Below, piece by piece: positions 5,476 through 6,211 of a DNA stretch of 6,211 nt. The notes beneath the pieces were generated by a model. The model did not search any database and was not told the DNA's origin. It saw nothing but the letters and a program-made list of their open reading frames with translations. The stretch lies in assembly GCA_024683935.1 (NCBI GenBank), contig JAIKXV010000093.1:1-6211 (forward strand). The letters are read 5' to 3'. Origin of the DNA: Lachnospiraceae bacterium (GTDB lineage Bacteria; Bacillota_A; Clostridia; Lachnospirales; Lachnospiraceae). The position numbers were made by a program, and so were the translations under genes. Position 1 is the first letter of the stretch, and every line of letters begins with the position of its first letter.

Positions 5476-6211
5476 GTTTTGATCTTTTTATTGAATGCAT
5501 AAGACTGTGGTGGGATCCGGAGTATTCGACCTGGATGTTCTTTGCCCTGTTCCTGCCGGCGGTCATTCTGATCTACAGCGTGGTAAAAAGAGAGCACAGA
5601 TATATGGTGCTCCTTATTTCAAGCTGGTTTTTCTTTATTACCATAAGCGGCTGGCTTTTTTTGATCCATCTTTTTGAAACGGTACTCACCTGGAAAACGG
5701 GACTTCTTCTCCAGGGGATCTCCGATGATGACAGCTTAAAGAGAAAAGAAAAAGCGGCAAAGAAGAAAAAGCTTCTGTCTTCGGTCGTGGTTTTTCTGAT
5801 CCTTATCCTCTTCTTACTAAAGTATCTCGATTTTACGGGATCATCCATAATAATGCTTATTAACAGCATAGGTATTCATGCTGCTGAATGGAAAATGCTG
5901 AATCTGGCGGTTCCTGTCGGGATATCCTACTTCACACTGGAGGCGATATCCTATATCACGGATATTTACTGGGACAAGATAAGGGCTGAGGAAGCATATA
6001 CAAAGGTGGCTCTGTACATGGGCTTTTTCCCGACTTTAACGGAGGGTCCCATAACAAGGTTCAGTGATGTGAACGGTACCTTATTCAGCGGCATCCCGGT
6101 AAGTTACGAAAATCTCACCTCCGGTTACCAGAGGATACTGCTGGGGCTTTTCAAGAAGCTTATGATAGCGGATCACCTCGCTCCTGCAGTTGACATAATA
6201 TATAAGCTTGA
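5472..6211 (+). CDS. MBOAT family O-acyltransferase, AlgI/DltB type (3' truncated by window edge)
   Basis: The frame opens at the ATG overlapping the previous stop (ATGA, 5472-5475) and runs to the window end, giving 246 codons. It is an integral membrane acyltransferase that passes activated acyl groups across the membrane to the SGNH partner. Hydrophobic helices are visible at about residues 21-38, 43-70, 101-118 and 124-136, and from 143 onward. A lysine-rich loop is at 90-100. The family signature VPVGISYFTLEAISYITDIY (147-166) is followed by MGFFPTLTEGPITRFSDV (183-200) and LLGLFKKLMIADHLAPAVD (223-241). These correspond to PVGISFYTFQ, FFPQL..GPI and KK..IAD.LA..VD in AlgI/DltB proteins. 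The invariant catalytic histidine lies further on, beyond the window. No good ribosome binding site is at a normal distance (GGGAG is 14 bases away), so translation is probably coupled to the upstream gene. Confidence 0.93.
   Translation, partial: MSFDLFIECIRLWWDPEYSTWMFFALFLPAVILIYSVVKREHRYMVLLISSWFFFITISGWLFLIHLFETVLTWKTGLLLQGISDDDSLKRKEKAAKKKKLLSSVVVFLILILFLLKYLDFTGSSIIMLINSIGIHAAEWKMLNLAVPVGISYFTLEAISYITDIYWDKIRAEEAYTKVALYMGFFPTLTEGPITRFSDVNGTLFSGIPVSYENLTSGYQRILLGLFKKLMIADHLAPAVDIIYKL

Noticed and set aside
5495..5869. Open frames in other registers over the MBOAT region (5495-5677 plus, 5573-5869 minus)
   Set aside because: The frame starting at 5472 encodes unmistakable MBOAT motifs across the whole region.

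Overview
The window looks like chromosomal DNA of a low-to-moderate GC Firmicute, most likely a Clostridia/Lachnospiraceae-type anaerobe. This is an inference from AGGAGG-type ribosome binding sites, TTGAca/TATAAT promoters with extended -10 elements, a Wzz/BY-kinase style exopolysaccharide protein, and small acidic membrane proteins of the kind seen in that family. No species can be named. I see no rRNA, tRNA, CRISPR array, insertion sequence or phage gene. Coding density is high; the longest stretch without a gene is about 115 bases.

Layout. (1) Positions 1-765, plus strand: the C-terminal part of a polysaccharide chain-length/tyrosine-kinase-like protein, entering from the left edge. It has a second membrane helix followed by a degenerate BY-kinase-like domain. 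(2) Positions 799-2620, minus strand: a two-gene operon. Its first gene (1883-2620) encodes a protein of two receiver-like domains without an output domain, whose best receiver domain has lost the phospho-acceptor aspartate. It is followed 22 bases later by gmd (GDP-mannose 4,6-dehydratase). These genes converge on the Wzz-like gene, and a hairpin sits at the junction. (3) Positions 2621-2734: a divergent control region with two back-to-back promoters whose -35 boxes overlap. (4) Positions 2735-4450, plus strand: a small single-pass membrane protein with a very acidic tail, then 9 bases later a TrmA/RlmD-family (uracil-5)-methyltransferase with an Fe-S cluster motif. (5) Positions 4504-6211, plus strand: an SGNH-hydrolase-like membrane-anchored protein whose stop codon overlaps (ATGA) the start of an AlgI/DltB-type MBOAT O-acyltransferase, which runs off the right edge.

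How the genes fit together. Three units concern the cell surface: chain-length control/export of a polysaccharide, GDP-4-keto-6-deoxymannose supply (towards GDP-fucose, GDP-rhamnose or related sugars), and O-acylation of a surface polymer by the MBOAT/SGNH pair. The RNA methyltransferase and its small membrane neighbour are housekeeping-like genes lying between them. That the surface genes act on one common polymer is an inference, because they lie on different transcripts.

The points most worth a second look are: the pseudo-receiver protein coupled to gmd; the BY-kinase-like domain without a P-loop lysine; a strong internal ribosome binding site and start codon within the acidic membrane protein gene; and an extended -10 promoter so close to the SGNH gene start that its message would be leaderless or nearly so.
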